DNA of 64,000 nucleotides, from positions 186,001-250,000 of the forward strand of contig JADGKB010000001.1 in the NCBI GenBank assembly GCA_027604185.1, given 5' to 3'. Source of the stretch: Boothiomyces macroporosus (taxonomy: Eukaryota; Chytridiomycota; Chytridiomycetes; Rhizophydiales; Terramycetaceae). The notes beneath the pieces were generated by a model, which did not search any database, was not told the DNA's origin, and saw only the letters and a list, made by a program, of their open reading frames with translations. Shown here one piece after another: positions 54,688 to 64,000 of this stretch (positions are counted from its first letter, which is position 1; the number at the start of each line of letters is the position of its first letter). The position numbers and the translations under genes were made by a program.

Positions 54688-56893
54688 TTAATAACTTCTT
54701 CCCCATAAAGTGTAGCTGAGAGCCTTCTGTCCACAAGCGAAACACTTGGTGTTTGCGTTGACACCATCTTCAGGTTGCTTGAAAGGAATACACAAGGTTT
54801 TGGCTCCCATAGAAGGTGCCTTTTCATCTTGTTCAGTTCCATCATCACTAAAGTTAACAGTCAATTACGTTCTTGCGGATCTTTCCTTAACATCCTTTTC
54901 ACATTCTACTCTTTCGCACCATGGTGATAGGATGATATTCTTATTGTTCAACGTTTCAACAAAGTTGTCCCAGGTTTCTAATCTAACCAAATGTTCGTCA
55001 CGCTCTTTCTTTGCTTTTTGGAACATATCTTCTTGGATGGTCTCCAACAAATTGAAGATTGTTTCTCCAATATTTTCAAGAGACAATTGCACCTTCTCAC
55101 CAGTATCTCTACGAACAGATTTGGCTTCTCCCTTGGCTATATCTTTTGGCCCGACTTCAAGACGGATTGGTACACCCTAAGGTTAAAAAAAAGTACTCTC
55201 AACTCCCAATGGTTGAACTTGAATCCAGGAGTGTAGTTGTCACGCATATCAGAATGAACTTTAATTCCAGCCTTCTTCAAAGTGTTGTGAAGTTTAGCAC
55301 ACTCATCGTACACCTTGTTCTTTTCTTCGGCAGAAGCCTTTGCTGGGATACCACTTGGAACAATCACCACTTGAATTTTGGCAACTCTTGGAGGCATTAC
55401 AAGACCTTTGTTGTCACCGTGAACCATGACCATAGCGCCGATACTTCTTGTAGAAAGACCCCAAGAGTTTTGCCAAACAAACGATCTTTCTTTGTTTTCA
55501 TTGTCAACAATAATTTCAAACATTTTTGAAAAGTTTTGGCCAAGTTGGTGAGATGTAGCACCTTGAATAGCACGACCAGTTGTTGGAATGAATCCTTCAA
55601 CAGTAGTTGTGTAGTTACCACCAGCAAACTTTTCATTTTCTGACTTTCTACCAGGAACAACTGGAACAGCAAGCAATTCTTCATAAACTCTTCTATATAA
55701 TTCGAGAATTTCCAAAACTTCCTTGTCAGCTTCAGCTTCAGTGGCAAAAGCAGTATGACCTTCCTGCCATAAAAATTCACGAGTTCTCAAGAATGGTTGT
55801 GGGTGTTTGAATTCCCAACGAACAACGCTGCACCATTGGTTTAATCTCAATGGCAAATCTCTGTGACTTCTAATCCAGGTTGCATAGTATGGATACATGG
55901 CAGTTTCCGAAGTTGGACGAATAGCAATTGGTTCAGCCATTTCAGATTGCCCACTGTTGATTAATAAAAGCTTACGCTCTGGTTACCCATGCGACTTCAG
56001 GGGAAAATCCTTCAATGTGATCTTTTTCCTTGTTCAATTTCCCTTCAGTGATAAACATTGGGAAATAGCAGTCTTCTACTCCAAGCTCTTCAATTTCGCT
56101 TCCAAAGAACTGTTGAATTTTCTTCCAAACGGCAAATGCATTAGGACGGATAATGTAACATCCAGATACGTCGTAATAGTCCAGCATCTCAGTTTTGGTC
56201 AAAACTTGCTCATACCATTTTGGAAAGTTTTCTTCCTTGGTGACAGTTAAACCAATAATGACTTGAGATTCTACGTTAAAACCAACAAACCCTCAGTCTT
56301 TTCTGCTTCCTTGGTTTTCTTTGCTTTTGGTGAACTTTGAGCGGCAGCTGGTGCAGTCAAATTGTTAAAGTCGACTGCTTGGTATTCTCCAGCATGCGCA
56401 TCCAAAAACTTTTTAAATCCATCTGACTTGACAAACAATGTTTCGGTTGCAGAGAAATTGCGGAATCCAAGATTTAGTGCACCATTGTTGATAATGTTTT
56501 CATCCACAACGACTGTAACGGTGGATTTATCCTCAACATTTGCAATAGAAAATGGAGTCACTACTATTAACATCAAATACAGTTCAATTTGTCGATTCCA
56601 AATGAAGAGGAAACAATGTCATCTGCTGCCATTCTGGCATCTTTATAGCCAAGTGACTTTGCTACATTTCCTACTGAAAAGGTTGCAGTTGATAATGAGA
56701 CTACCATGATGAGGTTATTGTTTGGTCCTTTTGATGGCTTCAATACTAGTGTTTTTACAGGGCCGACATCTGATTTGAGGGATTGAACTGTTTCTACCCA
56801 GGCGTTGAATGAATCAACTTCGCTATGACTGCTTACGCTAACTGATACTGAAAGAGATTTTAAAGTCTTGGCCACGCCCTCTTGATTAGACAT
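54688..56893 (-). CDS. Cytosolic prolyl-tRNA synthetase with N-terminal editing-like domain
   Basis: 700 aa. The N-terminal ~190 residues ([31 protein letters not shown]) are a YbaK/ProX-like domain, as in yeast and protist ProRS. A Lys/Glu linker precedes the class II core: motif region [62 protein letters not shown], then the anticodon-binding domain and the eukaryotic zinc-binding tail ([27 protein letters not shown]). Introns: 56561-56580, 56271-56290, 55954-55975, 55177-55196 and 54848-54868. Not fused to GluRS, unlike in animals. Confidence 0.95.
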
Positions 56894-57109
56894 TTGGTTT
56901 TGAAAAATTTTCAACTGCTTTTAGATTTTTTTCTCACTCTAAAGACTCACCCAAATCATCCTTTGCAGCTGATGCCATTCCCATCATACATTCGTTATCC
57001 TAATTCGCCATCGATGCGGTGGGTATGGATAACTTGCGGTTGAATTGTGGCCGTTTTTGAGTGATAGAAGAGCACCTAAAAATACGAATTATCATGCTTT
57101 ATATTGATA

Positions 57110-58111
57110 TTATAATACATGCTGACGAATATATCCTGCCAGGAAGTCAAACACTACCAATAGAATACCACCACCTATATTTAGATAATATTTACCTGGT
57201 CCCAATCTTAGCACCTTTGGAACAAATCCTTTATAAAGAGCACCTGCACCTTCTTCCTTGATGATGGTTCTAATGGCTGGAACAGCCCAATTGTATTTAT
57301 ATGGGGCGCTGATTTGAGATTGAACTCTGGTTTTTACAACATCAAATGGAGTATTCAATATTGTTCCGACTGTTCCACCAATAGTTCCGGCAATAAAGTT
57401 GTTTAATAATTTACCTTGTTTTGAGTCAGCTTTTGGAAGAGCTGCACGAACAAAACTAATAACACCAAAATATCCCATATTCCACACACCATGTCTCCAG
57501 ACAGTAGCTTCAATACCGCGACCAAATCCATAGAGCCCTTCAGTTTGCCAGATTTTGGCGGCTACATCAGATCTAGGTTTAGTGAATATCCTACGTGCTC
57601 TTGTACAAGTGTGCATTGCGCTTATCTTGCATTCTAATTTTGATTAAATCTGGGGTTGAAACAATGACAGCTTCAGTCATTCCAGCACTGGAACCAGTCA
57701 ACATGGAAAACAAAATACCATCTTTAAACCCAAACTTTTCCTTGTACAAATGACTGTACTGGAATTAACAAAAATTACTTGATCATTGGCACCAAATTTG
57801 ATTGCTCTCTTTGGAGCTTCCACAAAGATTGGAGGGAGGATACCACGGTACAATGACCCAAATCTGAATTAAATTATTGATACCCTTCATTCTTTACCAT
57901 TTTTTGGAAGCAATCAAGAATAGAAGAATATTCCGCTTGCCCAACTTGAATTTGGAATCTAGTTTTTACCACTGGGGTTAATTATGAATACCATCAAGCG
58001 GATACATTGTCAGAATTTCAGACACACCAGCAACGGCACCACAGAACAATGAGTATTTGAATGGAAGAGGCTTTTCTTCTGATGATTAGCGAATTACTTG
58101 CCTTTGGACAT
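57110..58111 (-). CDS. ODC1: Mitochondrial 2-oxodicarboxylate carrier (Odc1/SLC25A21 type)
   Basis: 291 aa SLC25 carrier exchanging 2-oxoadipate and 2-oxoglutarate (lysine metabolism). Three PX[DE] repeats: MYPLDVVKTRFQ, STPDLIKIRMQ and TPFDVVKTRVQ, each with its membrane helices. WRHGVWNMGYFG and GFVPKVLRLGPGGGILL are characteristic of Odc carriers. Six introns: 58079-58101 (23 nt, starting GCAAGT), 57972-57991, 57864-57883, 57759-57778, 57573-57594 and 57175-57195. The GC-AG intron follows four codons; a GT donor four bases later would put the rest out of frame. Confidence 0.93.
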
Positions 58112-58234
58112 TTTGGGAAAATTAAATTGTGAGGCTTGTGAAAAATATTCTGCAATTTCAAGGGATCCGGAGAGTGATGATCTTGTCCAGTTAGTTCAAA
58201 CAAAAAGCCAATAGCTGGATTTACCACATTTTTA

Positions 58235-60899
58235 TTAATTTCTCAAGAAATATTTATTTCCTGCCCTTTGTCGGATAACCTCAACCTTTGAGTCGCACTT
58301 GGTTGGCTTTCGTTTCTAGAGTAAAACACAACTTACCTTGCTTCTCGTATTCAAAAACGGAACATCGTTAGTCACCGAAACAGCTTCAACAGTTTGAGAT
58401 ATGTTACTGTCAATTCTATCCCGGTTGATTTTTCGTGAATGCCGGCCCCGAGGCAATTTTCCTTTACCTTTTCCTGTCAATAGTGATTCAACAATTGGAG
58501 ATGTAGGAACATAATCATACTGATCATCTTCAGATTCGCTAAACTGCAGCATCCCAGCAAAGCTTATTTTGGGTAGCGAAGCATCTTGAGGGGTTTTCGA
58601 AGGAGTTCTTTTGGGAGTTTTCGTAGGGGTCTTGATTGTAGGTTTTTTCACAAGTTCCGAGTACTCGTAGTCTGTTTCAAAGTCCGAGTTCCAGGCGGGA
58701 AGGATTTCTTGATTTAACGTGGTACTTCGCTGAGGTTTACCTTTTCTAACTTTTCTTTGCTTTGGAGAATTCAGTTTTTCTTTAAATATTTGTACAGGAG
58801 ATTTAGGCGAATATTGAGATAATTCCATTTCATACCTAACCGGCGAAAAGGTTTTAGTTGGTGACTTTACTGGAGAAATGAATTGCGAAAAGGACACTCT
58901 CTTGTTTGGGGAGATTTCGGGAGACACAGTCGGCTTTTCAGGTGATTCAATTTCGAATATATCATCAAATGTGATTTCAGTTGGTTCTTGCTTTGGAATA
59001 ACTTCTGGTGCTGATTGTTCTGCGGGGCATTCAACAGAACATCCCACATATTCGTAATGAGTTTTGACAGCACCAATCAGATACAGTTCATCCCATGCAG
59101 CTACAATGAGATACCACGGAATATGGGGAAACACTATTGGCGTCATGTCCTTGAATCTAACTCCGTATTGATTAATTCCATTTTTAAGAAGCATTTTTTC
59201 GTTGACTGTCATAGGTTTGAAGGGTAAAAGGTAGAAATCTTTGATAAAATTAAATGATTTAGATCTACGACGGACATTATTGATTCGCTGTCTAATTTGA
59301 TTGATCGGCTTTGCTGGCAAGTAGTGGATGTGTATAGAAGTAATATCCTGTAAACCAAAATTAATCAGTCCATTATAAAGCAAAACATCTTCACTTGGTA
59401 GGAATTCTCTTATTCTACTTCGATTTGTTGGGATAATTTTGGGGTATAGTGCCTTGTCTAAACAGTAACAACGTAAAATTTCGTCTCCTTTTTCTGAAAA
59501 CTGTAATGCATCCTTGATTTTCTTTTCTGAAGTGTTGTAATCTTTTATAAACTCAGGCTTTGGGATAATTTCACATTCATAAACACTGGGAAGATGTTGG
59601 ATTGCAGCAATATTAAATACTGAATTTTCCCCCGCTATAGTCAATCCAACTTCTCGCTGTCGAGCAAGATTGTTCTAAATTAAAATTAGGTACCAGCTGC
59701 TCTTTCCAAAAAGATTTCTCATCTTGGCTCCCGAGTTCAGATTCTATTACATAATTTTGAAGGGTAAGTTGAAACATTTGCTGCATTTGGTCCTTTAGCT
59801 CTTGAATTTGATTATTACTAAAACATTTGGAACTGTCGAATACCCAGTCGATCTGATGATTTGGTTTCAAAAGTACATCATACGTTTTTTCTTTTAAAGT
59901 GTCATTGAACAGATCTTCAAATTCCTCATCTAGAGTTAAATCCTATTTACGGGGGATATCAGGGTCCTCATTTAATATTGCATTTTGAGTTTCTTCTATA
60001 GGGTAAAGTTGATCGGAAAACAGAGACTCGAGATAAATATTTGGGCGGTTTTCAGGCTTTTCTTTCGTATATACAAGTAAATCGCTTTGAGGAGGGATAC
60101 CTGGATCTTGAATAGGTTTAATTAGTGCAGGCGGATTTTGAGAACCTGCAACTTGATTGGATGGTTCAATATCTAAAAGGGGAGATGTAGAGTCTAGCAA
60201 ATTTGGTGTCCCAGTATTCACTGGATACTTTTGGAGAGGAGACCCTGTATTTAGACCATTATATTCCTTGTTATTACTTGGTTTAACTTTTGTTGCAGAA
60301 GGAATAGAAGGAGGAGTAGCAGATTCTCTAAATCGCCTCATTAAAGTAGTTTCTTTTCGTTTTGTTTCCCCTGACGATTCTGGATTGGGTTGAGCAGGTA
60401 AATCTATTTTTTTTTGGTAAACTGCCGACGGTAGTTGAGGGAAATTTAGTGGGCAGCTAGCTGTAGTAAATGGCGAGTCACGAACTAATCCAAATACTGG
60501 TGATGATGCCAATTTCGGTTTCTTTCTTCCTTTTGGAGATTTTTTCACTTTCTGTTTGATGGAAGTGCTGCTTTTCCTTACTGGAGATCTAATTGGAGCT
60601 GGTTTCGATATACTTGAAGGTACTGCATCCGTTTCTGATTGATCCATATTGCTGGTGAGCACTTTTAATGGCTCAACGGGAGAAGACATTGCTTTTTTCC
60701 GCTTCTTTGCTGGCTTTGGGAGGATTGAAATGTTCTTTGGAGGGGACCGATACCCTCTTAGTTTTAGCTGTTCATATCGTTCATGACAGTCTTTTGCGTC
60801 CGATCCAGGTATACAGGTTGCAATTCTTCCCCAGGATTTATTGTATTTAACCACTGCATCCATTAATATATGCTCTTTCAGAGCTGTCCACTGAAACAT
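58235..60899 (-). CDS. Large SANT/Myb-domain nuclear protein
   Basis: 867 aa. An N-terminal SANT domain (WTALKEHILMDAVVKYNKSW, GRIATCIPGSDAKDCHERYE) precedes ~330 residues of Ser/Pro/Lys disordered sequence with many SP and TP sites, a helical block (IQELKDQMQQMFQLTLQN), a conserved-looking central domain with REFLPSEDVLLYNGLINFGL and MTVNEKMLLKNGINQYG (two SANT-like helices, as in GON4L-type proteins), then more SP/TP-rich sequence. Introns: 59930-59950, 59675-59693 and 58316-58336; the last adds the terminal 26 codons. Probably a chromatin or transcription factor; GON4L or CRAMP1 relatives are candidates, not proven. Confidence 0.7.
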
Positions 60900-61171
60900 T
60901 TTATGATTAAGTTTAAATCGCTTGTCCAGAAGTGAGAAATTTGTAAAAGAAAAAAAGCAAGGGCCGAGCCATTATAAAGTATTCGATCTAGTTACAAGGG
61001 TTAGGGCTGGAATACCATCACAATTCTTGTTCATCAAGATGAATATTTGCTCAAGATATCTCAGTTTTTATATTCACAAATTAAACTTAGGGGGTTAGAT
61101 GAATATAACCTTAATTGTAGTTTTATCCATTAAAGTTTAATTAATCTTTGCATATTATTTTTTTGTCCGAA

Positions 61172-62322
61172 ATGTCAAGTAGTGATGACTCTGAACAAAC
61201 AAAGCTGGAAGTACAACTTGAAATATCAAACTTTCAACGAGATTTCCCAAACTGCCCCTACAAGATGATTGAGAAAATAGGACAAGGGACGTTTTCATCG
61301 GTATACAAGGCTGTAGATACTCAGCATCAGCACACAAGTGATTGCGGGGAAGAATGCAATATAGTCGCAGTAAAAAGGATATACCCAACGAGCAGCCCAA
61401 CCAGGATTCTGACAGAGCTTTCGATATTACATTCTTTATCTGGACACCCAAATATTGCACCGCTACTAAACGCAATACGGCACGATGATCAAGTAATCGC
61501 TGTCTTGCCATACTATCCCCATGCCAATTTCAAAGTATATATGTTTAACTCAGCATTATTTTCGGGAACTGTCGAATAATCAAACCAAATCCTATTTGAG
61601 ATCACTGTTGTCAGCCTTGAAGCATGTACATCACAAAGGATACATTCATCGTGATGTGAAACCAAGTAACTTTATCTTTTCTCCAGAAAAGGAAGCTGGT
61701 GTGTTGATTGACTTTGGCCTTGCACAGGTAATCCATTGATAACCAGACTGAAGCAGATAAAAGGGACGATTCCAAGTTCAAACAACCGAAACCAATCAAG
61801 CTTGAAAAAAGACGGCCGTTTTATATAGTGGGTAGGATTTGTTTAATTTAGATGATAAAAGGCCGTCAATAAGAGCCAACAGAGCTGGAACTAGAGGGTT
61901 TAGAGGTAAATTCCCGTTAAAACAGCTCCGGAAGTATTATTCAAGGTAATTCATCAGACAAGGGCGATAGATATTTGGTCAGTTGGCGTAATTCTGTTGT
62001 CTATTTTGACGGGTCAGTTTCCCTTCTTCCAATCTACAGATGATGTAGAAGCTATGTTGGAAATCTCACATATATTTGGTAAACAGAAAATGAAACAGTT
62101 GGCATGCACTCTTAGTAATTACTTACTAACTTGGATCGTTCATTTGAAACTAATATCCCTACAATAGGAAAAGAAATTGGTCTAAGGCATATCGTTGACA
62201 AAATGAGTGAAAACCCAGTTGATGAGGAAGCTCTGGATTTGCTCGAAAAACTGTTAGAATTAGATCCTTCTAAACGGATTACGGCAAGTGAAGCATTACA
62301 CCATACTTATCTCCAGCAATAA
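61172..62322 (+). CDS. CDC7: Cdc7-type protein kinase (DDK catalytic subunit)
   Basis: S-phase kinase that phosphorylates MCM to fire origins. 350 aa. Gly-rich loop IGQGTFSSVYKA, Lys in NIVAVKRI, catalytic HRDVKPSNF, LIDFGLAQ, then a short kinase insert and RAGTRGFRAPEVLFK, SVGVILLSILTGQFPFF, and NRSFETNIPTI typical of fungal Cdc7. The usual large inserts are much reduced. Introns: 61535-61553, 61728-61746, 61832-61851, 61906-61925 and 62115-62134. The last is odd: frame and homology need its removal, but it ends in GG instead of AG. Otherwise the gene is intact. Confidence 0.9.
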
Positions 62323-62501
62323 TATCAAATTAATAAAATAGTCCAACTAGACATTAAATCTTTCTAGCTGCTAAAGAACTAGTTTTGTTGATCTAGTGAG
62401 ATATTTGGGAAGGATTGCGATCAGAGCACATTGTCTATCTATAAATACTGGGTTTCCGAGACATACCGTGACTTGACTTTTTAAATCAGAAATTGTTGGA
62501 A

Positions 62502-63431
62502 ATGCAACCTCAAGATACTGTCGGCTTTATCGGATTAGGAAATATGGGAAGTGCTATGGCGGCTAATCTCATGCAAGGTAAGTACAGCATAACCAAGGGA
62601 TTGCACCAAAACCGCTCCACATTTGGAACAGAACAAAATCCAAGGCAGATGAATTAGTTAAACAAGGCGCTGTTTGGATGAATTCAATTCAAGAATTGGG
62701 AAAGAAATGTAACATTATTATTTGCGTTGCATTTGACGATGCTGCCTTGAGGCAGATTATTTGCAAAGTGATTGAAGGAGGACCTCAACCAGGAACAATC
62801 TTTGCCAGTTGCTCAACGATCCATCCGGATACTACCAAAGAACTTGTTCCATTGGCTTTGAAGCATGGTGTTCACTTTATGGGAACACCAGTCTTTGGAA
62901 GGTAATAATAACTAACATAGACCCGATGCAGCGGCGAATAAGATGCTTGTTATGGTACTAGCAGGTCACCCAGAGGCTAAAAAGACTATTTCTCCTTATT
63001 TGATGACTATGGGAAAAGGAATTCTTGACTCTGGCGATGAAGCCCATTTGGCAAACGTTCAGAAACTTGTAGGCAACTTTTTTGTGTCGGCACTCATCGA
63101 ATTAAGTGCCGAAGCCCAAACCTTGGCAGAAAAGAATGGATTAAACAGAGAAAAGGTGGTAGAATTTGTCGATATGATGTTCCCAATCCGCACTTTTCAA
63201 GTTTACAATCGCATCATTGCCGATGAAGATTTTAGCCAAGGATTCAGCGTATCTGGCGGTTTAAAAGATGTTGGATTGATTCGGGATATAGCCCAAAAGA
63301 CAGGAACAAAAGTCCCGATTGCCGATATCACTTTTGATCACTTGTCCAAAGTTGGCCCTGAAGATAAAGACAAGGACTGGGCAGTCTTGTCAAATATCGT
63401 AAAGAAAGAGTCAAATTTGCCGACAAAATAA
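62502..63431 (+). CDS. Beta-hydroxyacid dehydrogenase (3-hydroxyisobutyrate dehydrogenase/GLYR1-like)
   Basis: 296 aa NAD(P)-dependent dehydrogenase. The Rossmann start is VGFIGLGNMGSAMAANLMQ; the substrate-side motif is FMGTPVFGRPDAAANK, and the catalytic Lys lies in VQKLVGNFF. The all-helical C-terminal domain is complete. Introns: 62578-62597 and 62902-62920. The MGTPVFGRP variant is closer to the GLYR1/tartronate-semialdehyde-type branch of fungi than to mitochondrial HIBADH, and no presequence is seen, so a cytosolic enzyme with an unknown hydroxyacid substrate is more likely. Confidence 0.85.
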
Positions 63432-63459
63432 AAAAGGGTTTTTTGATCTAAATTTTTTA

Positions 63460-64000
63460 ATGCGAATTAAAGTCCAAGTCGATCTCAACTCGCCATTTAA
63501 ATCTTGGTACTCAATATCCGATAGATTTCGCAAATTCTCCTCGCTCTTGGACAGCCTCTCTGCCGACTTTGGATTTGATACAAAGGATATTTCAATGACA
63601 ATGGACGGCTTTGAATTGCCTTTATTTCTGGATCCATTCTCTATCCTAAAGGAAGATGATTTAATATTGTACTATTGTGAATTGATTTAGAATATCCAGA
63701 AAACGTAATGGAAAACGCAAGATTGACGATTCTTACGTTAACACAAAGAAACACAAGTCGGAGGAGATATTGGACACCAAAAAAGAACAGGAGAGTAGGA
63801 GTGATGCGGGTGAATCCGATGAAAGCTCAGATTCGTCAGAGAGTGCATCATCAGAATCTTCTAGTGATTCTGATTCTAGCAGTTCCTCTGAAACAGATAG
63901 TGACTCTAGCTCAGATGAATCGGAAGAAACTAAAGCGGCAGAAGCCGTATTAAAAGCCGTAGATCCAAAGTTGGTCAAGACGTTGCACAAGAACAAACGA
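63460..64000 (+). CDS. COIL: Coilin, N-terminal part (runs off window)
   Basis: Organiser of Cajal bodies, where snRNPs mature. 173 codons are visible, in frame to the window end. The N-terminal ubiquitin-like domain (MRIKVQVDLNSPFKSWYSI, LDSLSADFGFDTKDISM, DGFELPLFLDPFSILKEDD, LILISRKRNGKRK) matches coilin and is joined to the next part by a 22-nt intron (63669-63690). A long Ser/Asp/Glu tract then follows, as in coilin's central region. Only 28 bp separate it from the previous stop. The C-terminal Tudor-like domain lies outside. Confidence 0.8.

Noticed and set aside
61946..61962. 17-nt GT...AG segment inside the CDC7 kinase domain
   Set aside because: It reads as VIHQTR, conserved kinase sequence, and its removal would shift the frame; it is coding.

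Overview
Nuclear DNA of a flagellated (zoosporic) fungus or very close fungal relative. Fungal markers: a PacC/Rim101-type zinc-finger factor, a Zn2Cys6 factor, a CYP505 (P450foxy-type) fusion and a membrane-SH3 protein. Flagellar markers: CFAP161, a C1a-32/CLAMP central-pair protein and DRC3. Ancestral genes lost from most yeasts are also present (SKA1, coilin, FAM72, an SVIP-like p97 adaptor). Species and phylum cannot be fixed from this sequence alone.

The genome is very compact: about 45 protein genes in 64 kb. Neighbouring genes are often 10-150 bp apart, and two divergent pairs have start codons only 12 and 33 bp apart. The dominant feature is the introns. I joined about 115 by eye. Nearly all are 18-23 nt (mode 20), begin GTA/GTT, carry a TAAY-like branch motif a few bases before a YAG or AAG end, and have no room for a polypyrimidine tract. 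For every multi-exon gene listed, removing them gives a total coding length divisible by three and restores family motifs. Variants include two GC-AG introns, two abutting 19-nt introns, and one intron that seems to end in GG.

Layout. 1-5.5 kb: BCKDH E2 (partial), CFAP161, C1a-32, m-AAA protease. 6-11.9 kb: short PacC, a possible structured RNA locus, a WD40/coiled-coil protein, an unknown membrane protein. 11.9-23 kb: eIF3a, a WD40 protein, tandem surface Cu/Zn-SODs, membrane-SH3 protein, Cgi121, an HSL-type esterase, SKA1, a Zn2Cys6 factor. 23-34.8 kb: RGS protein, dual-specificity phosphatase, CYP505, F-box, FAM72, REB1-like. 34.8-44.3 kb: Tctex1 dynein light chain, ETF-beta, SVIP-like, DRC3, tandem purple acid phosphatases, ATP23, aconitase. 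44.3-64 kb: an unresolved or decayed gene, tandem 7TM proteins, nucleotide-sugar transporter, SDS3, Rieske oxygenase, MOCOS, HMG protein, ProRS, oxodicarboxylate carrier, SANT protein, CDC7, beta-hydroxyacid dehydrogenase, coilin (partial).

Gene order mixes pathways without operons. Themes are motility (CFAP161, C1a-32, DRC3, Tctex1), mitochondria (E2, m-AAA, ETF-beta, ATP23, aconitase, carrier), and secreted or surface enzymes with TATA promoters (SODs, acid phosphatases). No rRNA, tRNA, transposon or CRISPR array was recognised.
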